NCBI GenBank assembly: GCA_046728115.1
Contig: JBKPDW010000365.1
Location: 1 to 17,496 of the forward strand
Source: CAVSWN01 sp046728115
GTDB lineage: Bacteria; Acidobacteriota; Vicinamibacteria; Vicinamibacterales; CAVVIG01
DNA: 17,496 nucleotides
Direction of reading: 5' to 3'
Shown here: positions 8,653 through 16,134 of the stretch, piece after piece
Numbering within the stretch: position 1 is the first letter of the stretch
Layout of the letters: each line of letters starts with the position of its first letter
Position numbers and translations under genes: made by a program
The notes under the pieces: model-generated
The model's database searches: none
What the model saw: only the letters and a program-made list of their open reading frames with translations
What the model was told of the DNA's origin: nothing

Positions 8653-8682
8653 GTATTAGAGAGTTGAAAATAAGAAATTCAA
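8653..8682 (-). promoter_or_regulatory. Putative promoter and overlapping palindrome upstream of the ECF sigma gene
   Basis: On the - strand, TTGAAT (8682-8677) and TAATAC (8658-8653) are separated by 18 nt in an AT-rich patch that stands out in GC-rich DNA. Transcription would start about 20 nt before the sigma-gene ATG. The inverted repeat TTGAA (8664-8668) / TTCAA (8678-8682) overlaps the -35 and spacer and could be an operator. This was read by eye only. Confidence 0.35.
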
Positions 8683-8824
8683 CAAGATCGCGCGCAGCCG
8701 GACGTTAGAAAGTCGTTGCCGTCGCGGCCCCTGCCATGCAGTCAGTGTGGAGTGCGGGCGAAGTGGCGACCACCCACAGCAGTCGCACAGGACTCGTACG
8801 AAGCCCGTACCCCGCGACAGTAGA

Positions 8825-8842
8825 ATGAAGAAGAAGTCATGA
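8825..8842 (+). other. Five-codon leader frame overlapping the regulator start (ATGA)
   Basis: ATG AAG AAG AAG TCA TGA encodes MKKKS. Its TGA overlaps the regulator's ATG at 8839 in the arrangement ATGA. The purine-rich AAGAAGAAG also has to serve as the only Shine-Dalgarno-like sequence for the regulator. It may allow translational coupling, or it may be chance. Confidence 0.2.
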
Positions 8843-11184
8843 AAGCAGGCGCTCCGCGGTCATTTGGCGCGCGGCTCAAAGCGCTCCGCGAGGCGGCGGG
8901 TTTCACGCAGGAAGAGCTCGCGACGATTTCGGGCCTGTCGGTTCATGCGGTGAGCGCGCTGGAGCGCGGGGAACGCCGTCGGCCGCATGTCGAGACCGTG
9001 CGGGCGCTGTCGGCGGCACTTGACCTGACCGGTCCGACCCGTGACGCGCTCTTTGCGAGCGCGCGCGCACCTGCTCACAACGCAGCGGGCGATGAACTGC
9101 GCGGCGTGTCGCTGCCCCTGGGTCTCACGGCGCTTCTCGGCCGCGACAGTGAATTGCAGACGCTGCGACCGTGGCTCGCGGATCCCGCTGCACGTCTCAT
9201 CACGCTCACCGGGCCAGGAGGAGCCGGCAAGACGCGTTTGGCACTGGAGCTCGCGCGCGCGATCGCGGCCGAGGGCGAAGTTCGTGTGCTGTTCGTCGGG
9301 CTGGCCGCCGTTCGGAATTCCGCGTTCGTGGCGCCCGCGATTGCCGAGGCTCTCAGCGTCGTGGACGCCACCGCGCTCGATCTGCCGAAGCGCGTGCGGG
9401 CTGCGTGCGACGGTACACCCACGTTGCTGGTGCTCGACAATTTCGAGCAGGTCTTGGACGCGGCGCCGCTGGTCGCCGATCTTCTGGCAGCAGTCGCCGC
9501 GCTTCGGGTGCTGGTCACCAGCCGCGCCCCGCTTCGCGTACGAGGAGAACGGGAGTACGCCGTGGGACCACTCGCATTGGAGCGCGACACCGCGTCACCC
9601 GCCGATCTGGCGCGCTCTCCCGCGGTGCGCCTATTCGTGGAACGGGTGCGGGACGTGCAGCCTAACTTTCGGCTCACGTCCGCGAACGGTCCCACCGTCA
9701 GGGAGATCTGTCAGCGACTGGATGCGCTGCCGCTCGCTCTCGAGCTGGCGGCCCCGTGGATCAAAGTGCTCACGCCTGAGGATTTACTCCGCCGACTCGA
9801 GCACGACGTCCTGCTTTCGACTGTCGGGCCGCGCGACCTCCCCGAGCGCCAACAGACGATGAATGCAACGGTCGCCTGGAGTTATCAACTGCTTGGACCG
9901 AACGAGCAACGCGTGTTCCGCCGTCTCGGCGTGTTGCCGGGTCGGTTTCCGATAGAAGCAGCCGCGGCCGTCGTTGCGGGGCGTGAGGGTACCGCGGCGA
10001 GGAGCGACGAAGCACTCGGCACGGCAGCTGCCCTGATCGATAAGAGCCTTTTGCTGCGAGCCGAGAGCACAGTGTCGACTCGCCCGCTGTACCAGATGCT
10101 CGAAACCGTGCGGGCGTACGCGGCGCTCGAGCTCACTGCCGCGGGTGAACGCGATGACGCCCTGGAGGGGCTGGCGCGTTATTGCGTGGCGGAAGCCTCC
10201 CTGGCTGCGGACGGGCTGATCGGAGCTGCGCAGGTCGAATGGCTGGATCGCGTGCGTCAGGATCTCGAGAGCTATCGCGCCGCCCTGACGTGGCTCATCG
10301 ATCGCGACCGCCCGGCCGAAGCATCCGACATCGCGTGGAGCCTGTTCTTCTTCTGGGCCATCCGTGGGCATGCGGCCGAGGGCATCCGGTGGTATGAACA
10401 GATCCTGAACCGTCCCTCCCTTCCACTGGCTGTCGAAGCGAGAGCGCTGCTCGGAACGGGAGCGATGCGGTACACGCAAGGCGAACTCGGGCACGCACGC
10501 ACCGCGGTCACGCGCGCCCTTGCGCTCGCCCACGAGACCAGCGACATGGTGATGGTCGCGCGAGCCGAGAATCTGTTGGGAGACATTGAACACTCCGTCG
10601 GCAATGGGGACGCGGCCCGCGAGCACTTCGCTCGCGGCGTCGAAGGATTCCGCTCGCTGGCGCTCCCCTGGGGACTCGGGAATTCGCTGACCGGGATGGC
10701 GACGGTCGTCCTTGCGACCGGCGACGCCGCGCACGCGGAGCGCCTGCTCGATGAGGCCACCTCGGTGCTTCGTCACGCTGCGCCGTGGTTCTTGTCGTGG
10801 ACGCTGTATCTTCGCGCCTTCCTGGCAGTGCGGCGCGGGAGCCCCGATGAGGCGATCGCATTCGTGCGAGAAAGCCTCACATATATCCGGCACCTCCACG
10901 ACACGTTCGCGTTCGTGTACGCGCTGGTCCCTCTCGCCGCAGCAGCGGTGCTCAAAGGCGACGACGAGTGGGCGGCACGGATCCTGGGCGCGCGAGACGC
11001 CGTCACCGAACGCACAGGTGCGACGGTTGTCGACAAATTGGTGGCCGATCTCAAGGGACAGGCGGAACGAGAGGTGCGTGCTCGCCTCGGCCCTGATCGG
11101 TGGGCTCGGTCGTACGCAACAGGACGGGGTGTCTTAATCGATTCGCTGTTGAAGGACATTGACCGCGTCGTTGCACATGCTTAG
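8839..11184 (+). CDS. XRE-family HTH / STAND ATPase / TPR transcriptional regulator
   Basis: 781 aa; a stop at 8821-8823 in this frame fixes the start at ATG 8839. Domain order: an XRE/Cro-type helix-turn-helix (about 9-65, 'TQEELATISGLSVHAVSALERGERRRPHVETV'); a STAND/NB-ARC NTPase with Walker A GPGGAGKT (125-132), Walker B LLVLDNFEQ (196-204), the sensor-like 'VLVTSRAPL' (224-232) and 'LPLALELAA' (297-305); a winged-helix stretch ('RVFRRLGVLPGRFPIEAAAAV'); then an alpha-helical TPR-like C-terminal half (about 440-781). Key nucleotide-binding residues are intact. Proteins of this build act as ligand- or partner-switched transcription activators, held off until nucleotide exchange. No SARP/BTAD or LuxR DNA-binding domain is present; DNA binding is N-terminal. 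It is divergent from the sigma-factor unit, its most likely target by position. Confidence 0.92.
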   Translation: MKAGAPRSFGARLKALREAAGFTQEELATISGLSVHAVSALERGERRRPHVETVRALSAALDLTGPTRDALFASARAPAHNAAGDELRGVSLPLGLTALLGRDSELQTLRPWLADPAARLITLTGPGGAGKTRLALELARAIAAEGEVRVLFVGLAAVRNSAFVAPAIAEALSVVDATALDLPKRVRAACDGTPTLLVLDNFEQVLDAAPLVADLLAAVAALRVLVTSRAPLRVRGEREYAVGPLALERDTASPADLARSPAVRLFVERVRDVQPNFRLTSANGPTVREICQRLDALPLALELAAPWIKVLTPEDLLRRLEHDVLLSTVGPRDLPERQQTMNATVAWSYQLLGPNEQRVFRRLGVLPGRFPIEAAAAVVAGREGTAARSDEALGTAAALIDKSLLLRAESTVSTRPLYQMLETVRAYAALELTAAGERDDALEGLARYCVAEASLAADGLIGAAQVEWLDRVRQDLESYRAALTWLIDRDRPAEASDIAWSLFFFWAIRGHAAEGIRWYEQILNRPSLPLAVEARALLGTGAMRYTQGELGHARTAVTRALALAHETSDMVMVARAENLLGDIEHSVGNGDAAREHFARGVEGFRSLALPWGLGNSLTGMATVVLATGDAAHAERLLDEATSVLRHAAPWFLSWTLYLRAFLAVRRGSPDEAIAFVRESLTYIRHLHDTFAFVYALVPLAAAAVLKGDDEWAARILGARDAVTERTGATVVDKLVADLKGQAEREVRARLGPDRWARSYATGRGVLIDSLLKDIDRVVAHA

Positions 11185-11617
11185 ACGCGCTGCGTCCGGC
11201 CGTTGTGCTTCGCCAATATTCCGACCGCGTGCGAATTCACCACAAGACATGCGCAACTCAGTCCAAACGAAGACGTCTCGTCTTCCGACGACGTTGACAA
11301 CCATGGCGAGCCTCCGCCCGCGACCAATGGTCTTACACTGTCGTTCGTCGCAGAGGCAACGATGCACGAGGGCCAAACGGCTCTCAGGACATACACCGTA
11401 GGTCGGCCGCAAACGTCCATGCGTCGGCGGGTCCCGGCCGGTGCTGTTTCGGATGGCTATGCGGTCGTGAAGGTGATCATCGGCGATCTGCAAGTCAAGA
11501 GACGTGCATCGGAGCGCAGCAGGCCAATCGACGACCGCGCATTGATGAGAGGCGTGCGGCCCATCGCGTGACAACGGGGGTAGGCGAAACGTCAGGCCGG
11601 ACACGTCGACGACGTGT
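11185..11617. other. Non-coding or decayed stretch after the regulator gene
   Basis: I recognise no gene in these 433 bases. The + frame 11203-11571 is open from a TTG and reads smoothly in places ('TLSFVAEATMHEGQTALRTYTVGRPQ'), but it has no ribosome-binding site, only modest third-position GC, and no family pattern I know. The opposite strand is open as well. A 5-bp stem GACGC-GCT-GCGTC follows the regulator stop without a T-tract, so it is not a convincing terminator. Confidence 0.4.
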
Positions 11618-11752
11618 TACTGTGTCGGAAACAATGGAGATCAATCCGTAGCCACGATCGCGGTGCAAACGTGCGGATGCCTTCGGTACTGGCAGGTTGT
11701 CGAATGTGGAACTTTCGAGGTTGAGCACCCAGTCTCCGAAGTACGACGCATC
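11618..11752 (-). pseudogene. Headless fragment of a small secreted-protein family ('GTWKLNxxKSxFxPGPxPKS' type)
   Basis: The - strand frame from 11752 reads 'DASYFGDWVLNLESST', then 'FDNLPVPKASARLHRDRGYG' and 'LISIVSDTV'. This follows the opening of a small exported-protein family common in Acidobacteriota, whose mature N-terminus typically reads GTWKLNLAKSxFDPGPAPKS...DRGxGL. The signal peptide and start codon are missing because truncated TonB-receptor sequence sits directly upstream, and beyond about 11618 the frame (open to 11495) no longer resembles the family. I read it as a gene remnant caught at a junction. The family match is from memory of its consensus and needs a profile search. 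Confidence 0.45.
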
Positions 11753-12921
11753 TAGACGCCGGCGCGCGTTTCGGCAACCAGCCGGTTGTTGATGACCCAG
11801 GTTTCGCCGACGACGCCATCCTGGTTGTAGGCGTGGTAGTTGTCGCCGGCGCCGTAGGTGACTTTGCCGCCGACGCCTTCCGCGATGCGCAGTTCCTTGT
11901 ATGGATTGGTCCGGACGAACAGCCGGTTGTTGTTGTTCAACTGCATGTCGACGCGCGCGGAAATCAGGTGGCGCGTGATTGGCGACGCCACCGGCTGGTC
12001 GTACTGCGCGATGCCGGTGGTCGGGATGTTCGTGATGTCGCGTCCCTGGCGCTCGTAGCTGCCGAAGAAATGCGCCTTGTCACGGACGATCGGCCCGCCG
12101 AGCGTGAAGCCGGTCTGCGCTTCGTGGAGCGGCGTGACGTTGTTGGTCACGAAGTCCTTCGCGTTCATCGCGTCGTCGCGGATGTAGTCGTAGACTGCGC
12201 CGCGGAACTGGTTGCTGCCCGCCTTGGTCACCGCGTTGACGACCGCGCCGGTCACGCGTCCGTACTCCGCGTCGAAGCGGTTGGTGAGAACCTGCACCTC
12301 CGCGATGATTTCCTGGCTGTAGCTTTGCGTCTCGCCGCCGGTGCCCTGACCGGTCACGCTCAGACCATCCATCTGATAGCGCGCCGCGTCGTTGCCCGAC
12401 GCGCCGGCGCGAATGTCGCCCGGGTTACCCCGCGAGCCGGCCACCATCGACACGAGGTCGAGCCAGTTGCGGCCGTTGAGCGGCAGCGCCTGCACCTGCT
12501 CGGGATCGACGCGTCCCGACAGGCTGGACTTCTTGGTGTCGACGAGCGGCGACTCACCGGTGACGGTCACCGTTTCCTGGAGCGTCGCCACTTTCATCGT
12601 AAAGTTGATCGCGACCGATTCGCTGACGGCGATACGGAACCCCTCGCGGATGACGGTGCTGAAGCCGGAGAGCTCCGCCGTCACCCGGTAGGTGCCGAGC
12701 GGCATCGACGGCATCACGTAGCCGCCATTGACCTCGGTCGTCGTCGTTCGTGACGTCCCGGTCTCGATGTGGACCGCGGTGACGGTAACGCCAGGGAGTA
12801 CTGCGCCGCTCTCGTCGACGACCGTGCCGCGCAGTTCGCCCTGGGCAAGCTGCGCGGCCGCCGGCGACGGACAGCACGCGATGAGGCCGACGATCAAACA
12901 GGACACGGGAAGCGATTTCAT
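11752..12921 (-). pseudogene. TonB-dependent receptor, 3'-truncated
   Basis: The first 389 residues of an Oar-like receptor start at ATG 12921 with a strong GGGAGGAAGG ribosome-binding site (12935-12926). Present in order are a signal peptide (MKSLPVSCLIVGLIACCPSPAAA, cut before Q), the carboxypeptidase-regulatory-like domain ('GTVVDESGAVLPGVTVTAV...GTYRVTAELSGF'), 'ETVTVTGESPLVDTKKSSLSG', 'LPLNGRNWLDLVSMVAG', the plug ('EIIAEVQVLTNRFDAEYGRV') and the first barrel strands. It stops at TAG 11754-11752 just after 'NNRLVAETRAGV', where intact relatives run on for 500-700 more residues. Without the barrel and its C-terminal aromatic signal the product could not insert in the outer membrane. An open frame reaching 14031 upstream is antisense to the neighbouring receptor and is not coding. 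It is divergent from the intact receptor at 13108. Confidence 0.88.
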
Positions 12922-12933
12922 GAAGCCTTCCTC

Positions 12934-12965
12934 CCGGTTGCGGAGAGTAACTGAACCGCGACCGG
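12934..12965. promoter_or_regulatory. Hairpin next to the ribosome-binding site of the truncated receptor
   Basis: CCGGTTGCGG (12934-12943) and CCGCGACCGG (12956-12965) pair over 10 positions, with one G-T wobble on + and one mismatch on -, around a 12-nt loop. In the - strand mRNA the stem's 3' arm touches the Shine-Dalgarno sequence at 12935-12926, so folding could affect translation. In DNA it could equally be an operator for the divergent receptor promoters. Confidence 0.4.
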
Positions 12966-13072
12966 TTGTCGCGCCGCTACACACAAAAAGTGTCGGAGGC
13001 GGACAGTCGAGACACGCGAGATCAGAAAGTTGGAAGCCACACGCCAGCCGCGACAATTTGCAGGAAACGCGC

Positions 13073-13100
13073 TTGACTGACTCCTGGGAAGCGCGTAAAC
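13073..13100 (+). promoter_or_regulatory. Possible promoter of the intact divergent receptor gene
   Basis: TTGACT (13073-13078) and GTAAAC (13095-13100) are spaced by 16 nt. The start point would fall within a few bases of the ATG at 13108, which leaves almost no leader. That makes this reading weak. Confidence 0.22.
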
Positions 13101-13107
13101 AGGCGGC

Positions 13108-15936
13108 ATGAATACAATAGCCCGTACGCTCGGACTCGTCCTGCTTCTTCTCGTTTTCAGCATGCCAGCCGCTGCTCAGGTCGAGCAGGGGCGTCTGCTC
13201 GGCAGCGCGAAGGACGCGCAAGGCGGCGTTCTTCCGGGTGTGACGGTCACGGCAACGTCGCCGGCGCTCATCGGCCAGCGCACGGCCGTCACCGAGGCCG
13301 ACGGACGTTATCTCATCACGACGCTGCCGTCGGGTACGTATGCGCTCAAGTTCGAGCTGCACGGATTTCAGCCCTTCATCCGCCAGAACATCGTCGTCAC
13401 GCAGGGCTCGACACTGACGGTCGATGCGACGCTCGAGGTCGCGTCGCTCAGCGAGAGCATCACCGTCACCGGCGACTCGCCGATGGTCGACACCACGACG
13501 ACGAAGGTCGGCGCGACGTTTTCGGGCGAAGCGCTCGTCGGCGTGCCGAGCTCCACCGACCTGTGGGGGAACCTGGCGCAGACGCCGGGCGTGCGCATGC
13601 AGGGCTATGACGTCGGCGGATCGCACAAGAGTCAGCAGACCGGCTACGACTCGTTCGGGATCCGCGGCCAGAACAAGATGATGTACGAAGGTATCGACAC
13701 CACCGAGGGCGATACCGGGGGATTCTTCTACGCCGACTACTACGCGGTCGGCGAGGTGTCGATCACCGCGATCGGCGGCGACGTCGAATCGAGCTCGCCC
13801 GGCGCCACCAACACGCAGAACTTCAAGAGCGGCGGCAACCGCTTCTCGGGCCTCGAGCACGTCACCTTCGAGCCGGTCGGCAAGTGGATGGCGAACAACG
13901 TGGACGAGGAGACGCGTGCGCGAGGGTTCACCGGTAACCCGAACCTCTCGTTCTGGGAGACGCACCTCGAGCTCGGCGGGCCGATCTTCAAGGACAAGCT
14001 CTGGTTCTTCGGCGCCTTCAACAAGTTCCATCTCGAGCAGCGGATCTCCGGCATCGATCCGGCGGTGGCCACCGACATCACCGACGTCACCGATCCGATG
14101 CTGAAGCTGACGTGGCGCAAAGGCACCAAGGACACGTTCGTCGGCTTCCTGATGCCGCGCAACAACAAGGTGAAGCCGAACCGCGGGCTATCGGCGAGCA
14201 CGCTGCCCGAAGCGGTGCTGGCGCAGGACAGCAAGACATGGATCAAGAAGATCGAGTGGCAGCGCGTCTGGTCGAACCGGATGTTCTCGACGATCCGCGC
14301 CGCCGCGTGCTGCGAAGTCTGGCCGATGTCGACCAAGGTGGATCCGGCGACGAAGCCGCCGACGCTCGACGCCTCGACCCAGTTGAACAGCGGTGCCGGC
14401 TGGGACGCCTTCTCGCTCGACTACGGCAAGCCGCAGACGAGCGGCACGCTCACCTACTTCCTGCCGGGCAAGCGCGGCAGCCACGACATCAAGGTCGGCT
14501 ACGAGTACATCCTCAATCACTATCGCCAGGGGATCAACGGACAGTCGGGACCGATCCGGTACCGTCCGCGCGCCGGACAGGTCGATCAGATCGAGCTGGT
14601 CGACGTCGGCACGTTCGCCGACTTCGGCAGCGGCTGGCAGCCCGGCTACGACAACAACTCGATGTTCTCGCTGTTCGCGCAGGACCGCTGGGCGCCGACC
14701 GAGAAACTGACGATCACCGCCGGCCTCCGTTTCGGCCATCAGCGTCCGTACTACGAGCAGGGCACGCGCAACCCGGTGCTGGCCGACGTCTTCCCGAAGA
14801 CCACCGTCCCCGAGCAGACGATCCTGAGCCGCAGCAACATCGCGCCGCGTCTCGGACTGGCCTACGATCTGTTCGGCGGCGGCAAGACCGCGGTCAAGGC
14901 GTTCTACGGCCGCTACTACGCGATCTACGCGAACAACTTCACGTCGCTCAACCCGGGCGGCGCGAACTACCGCATCTACCAGTTCCTCGATCCGAATCAC
15001 AACGGCGTGTATGACGGACCGTCAGAGCTCGGCAACCTGCTCTCCTCCACCGGCGGCAGCAGCACGACGGTCGATCCGAACCTGAAGCAGCCGTACGGCG
15101 ACGAGTTCAGCACGTCGATCGAGCATCAGTTCTGGGGGGAGTCGTCGGTCCGGGCCGTCTACGTCCACAAGATGAGCAAGAATCTCTTCGGCGTCGTCAA
15201 CGTCGCGCGGCTCGGCAACATCAGCGTGCCGGTGAACGTCGCCAACCCGTTCGACCCGACGCAGACCCTGCACCTGCTCGACATCCCGGCGTCGTTGAAC
15301 GGCGTGGTCCGCAACCAGTTCACGAACATCCCCGATTCCGACGCGAACTACGACACGATCTCGCTCTCCGCGCAGCACCGGTTCCGCCGCGGCCTGTTCA
15401 TCCAGGGCGGCCTCGACAAGCAGTGGCGCGACGAGCTGCGCTCGCCGACCGGGCCGTCCACCAGCCCGCTGAACACCGATCCAATCGTCGTCTACGGGTT
15501 CGGCAGCACCTATCCGCTGAACTACAACGCCGACATCTCGAACCGGCAGCCGAACACGAATTGGCAGGCGCGCGTGCTCGGCCGCTACGAGCTGCCGGTC
15601 GGCGGCATCGGCGTCGGCGCGAACGTCCGCGTGCAGAGCGGCTATCCGTACGCGCCGATCGCGAGCGTCACGCTGCCGAACGCGCGCACGGTGAACGTGT
15701 TCACCGACAACATGGACAATCGCCGCTCCGACACGACCGGCATCGTCGATCTGCGTCTCGACAAGTCGTTCGCGCTCGGCAAAGGCGCGAAGGCCACCGG
15801 CATGCTGGACCTGTACAACCTGCTGAACTCGAACGCGGTGACCAACTTCTTCCTGGTCAGCGGATCGACCTACAACCGCATCATCGCGGCGCTCAATCCG
15901 CGGACCATGCAGATCGGCTTGCGTGTGACGTTTTAG
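13108..15936 (+). CDS. TonB-dependent receptor, Oar-like, with carboxypeptidase-regulatory-like N-terminal domain
   Basis: 942 aa, complete. ATG 13108 opens a signal peptide (MNTIARTLGLVLLLLVFSMPAAA, cut before Q); only a weak AGGCGG precedes it. A carboxypeptidase-regulatory-like domain (about 26-105, 'GSAKDAQGGVLPGVTVTATS...GTYALKFELHGF') is followed by 'ESITVTGDSPMVDTTTTKVG', the plug ('YDSFGIRGQNKMMYEGIDTT'), and a barrel ending in 'MQIGLRVTF', the aromatic OMP terminus. Unlike the other two receptors it lacks 'LPLxGRNW' and has 'GVPSSTDLWGNLAQTPGV' instead, so it belongs to a different subgroup and probably takes another substrate. An unusual CC pair ('RAAACCEVWPM') lies in the barrel region. 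Third codon positions are almost all G or C, more strictly than in the receptor at 1720. It sits head to head with the truncated receptor, 186 bp apart. Confidence 0.95.
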   Translation: MNTIARTLGLVLLLLVFSMPAAAQVEQGRLLGSAKDAQGGVLPGVTVTATSPALIGQRTAVTEADGRYLITTLPSGTYALKFELHGFQPFIRQNIVVTQGSTLTVDATLEVASLSESITVTGDSPMVDTTTTKVGATFSGEALVGVPSSTDLWGNLAQTPGVRMQGYDVGGSHKSQQTGYDSFGIRGQNKMMYEGIDTTEGDTGGFFYADYYAVGEVSITAIGGDVESSSPGATNTQNFKSGGNRFSGLEHVTFEPVGKWMANNVDEETRARGFTGNPNLSFWETHLELGGPIFKDKLWFFGAFNKFHLEQRISGIDPAVATDITDVTDPMLKLTWRKGTKDTFVGFLMPRNNKVKPNRGLSASTLPEAVLAQDSKTWIKKIEWQRVWSNRMFSTIRAAACCEVWPMSTKVDPATKPPTLDASTQLNSGAGWDAFSLDYGKPQTSGTLTYFLPGKRGSHDIKVGYEYILNHYRQGINGQSGPIRYRPRAGQVDQIELVDVGTFADFGSGWQPGYDNNSMFSLFAQDRWAPTEKLTITAGLRFGHQRPYYEQGTRNPVLADVFPKTTVPEQTILSRSNIAPRLGLAYDLFGGGKTAVKAFYGRYYAIYANNFTSLNPGGANYRIYQFLDPNHNGVYDGPSELGNLLSSTGGSSTTVDPNLKQPYGDEFSTSIEHQFWGESSVRAVYVHKMSKNLFGVVNVARLGNISVPVNVANPFDPTQTLHLLDIPASLNGVVRNQFTNIPDSDANYDTISLSAQHRFRRGLFIQGGLDKQWRDELRSPTGPSTSPLNTDPIVVYGFGSTYPLNYNADISNRQPNTNWQARVLGRYELPVGGIGVGANVRVQSGYPYAPIASVTLPNARTVNVFTDNMDNRRSDTTGIVDLRLDKSFALGKGAKATGMLDLYNLLNSNAVTNFFLVSGSTYNRIIAALNPRTMQIGLRVTF

Positions 15937-16016
15937 TCGTCAGACCTTCGCGACGAGTACGCGCTCACCTCGACGTCCACCTTCGCATCGTCGGGCAGGC
16001 CGATGTGCACCGGCAT
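15933..16016 (-). pseudogene. Possible C-terminal remnant of a RidA/YjgF-like protein
   Basis: A 27-codon - strand frame reads 'PVHIGLPDDAKVDVEVSAY' and stops at TAA 15935-15933, overlapping the end of the receptor gene by 3 bases. The pattern resembles the last strand of RidA-type proteins ('..VxVxGLPxxAxVEIEAxAY'). Upstream frames lack the expected arginine-containing segment unless a frameshift is assumed. The rest of 15937-16134 shows nothing else. This is a weak call. Confidence 0.2.
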
Positions 16017-16134
16017 GACTGACCCTCGCCAACACGGTTTCGGGCTGAGCCGCGCGCCGCAGCGACATGATCGCACAGCAGTGGGGCCACGTCAGGGAGG
16101 CGCTTCTCGAGCAGGGCAGCGGATGGGCGCTGGC

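Noticed and set aside
11203..11571. Possible hypothetical gene after the XRE-STAND regulator
   Set aside because: TTG start without a ribosome-binding site, modest codon bias and no recognisable family.
12922..14031. Long upstream extension of the truncated receptor's open frame on the - strand
   Set aside because: It is antisense to the intact receptor, lacks any family pattern, and the true start at 12921 has a strong ribosome-binding site and signal peptide.
14188..15014. Long arginine-rich or valine-rich frames on both strands inside the second receptor
   Set aside because: These are typical shadow frames of a GC-rich gene and do not read like real proteins.
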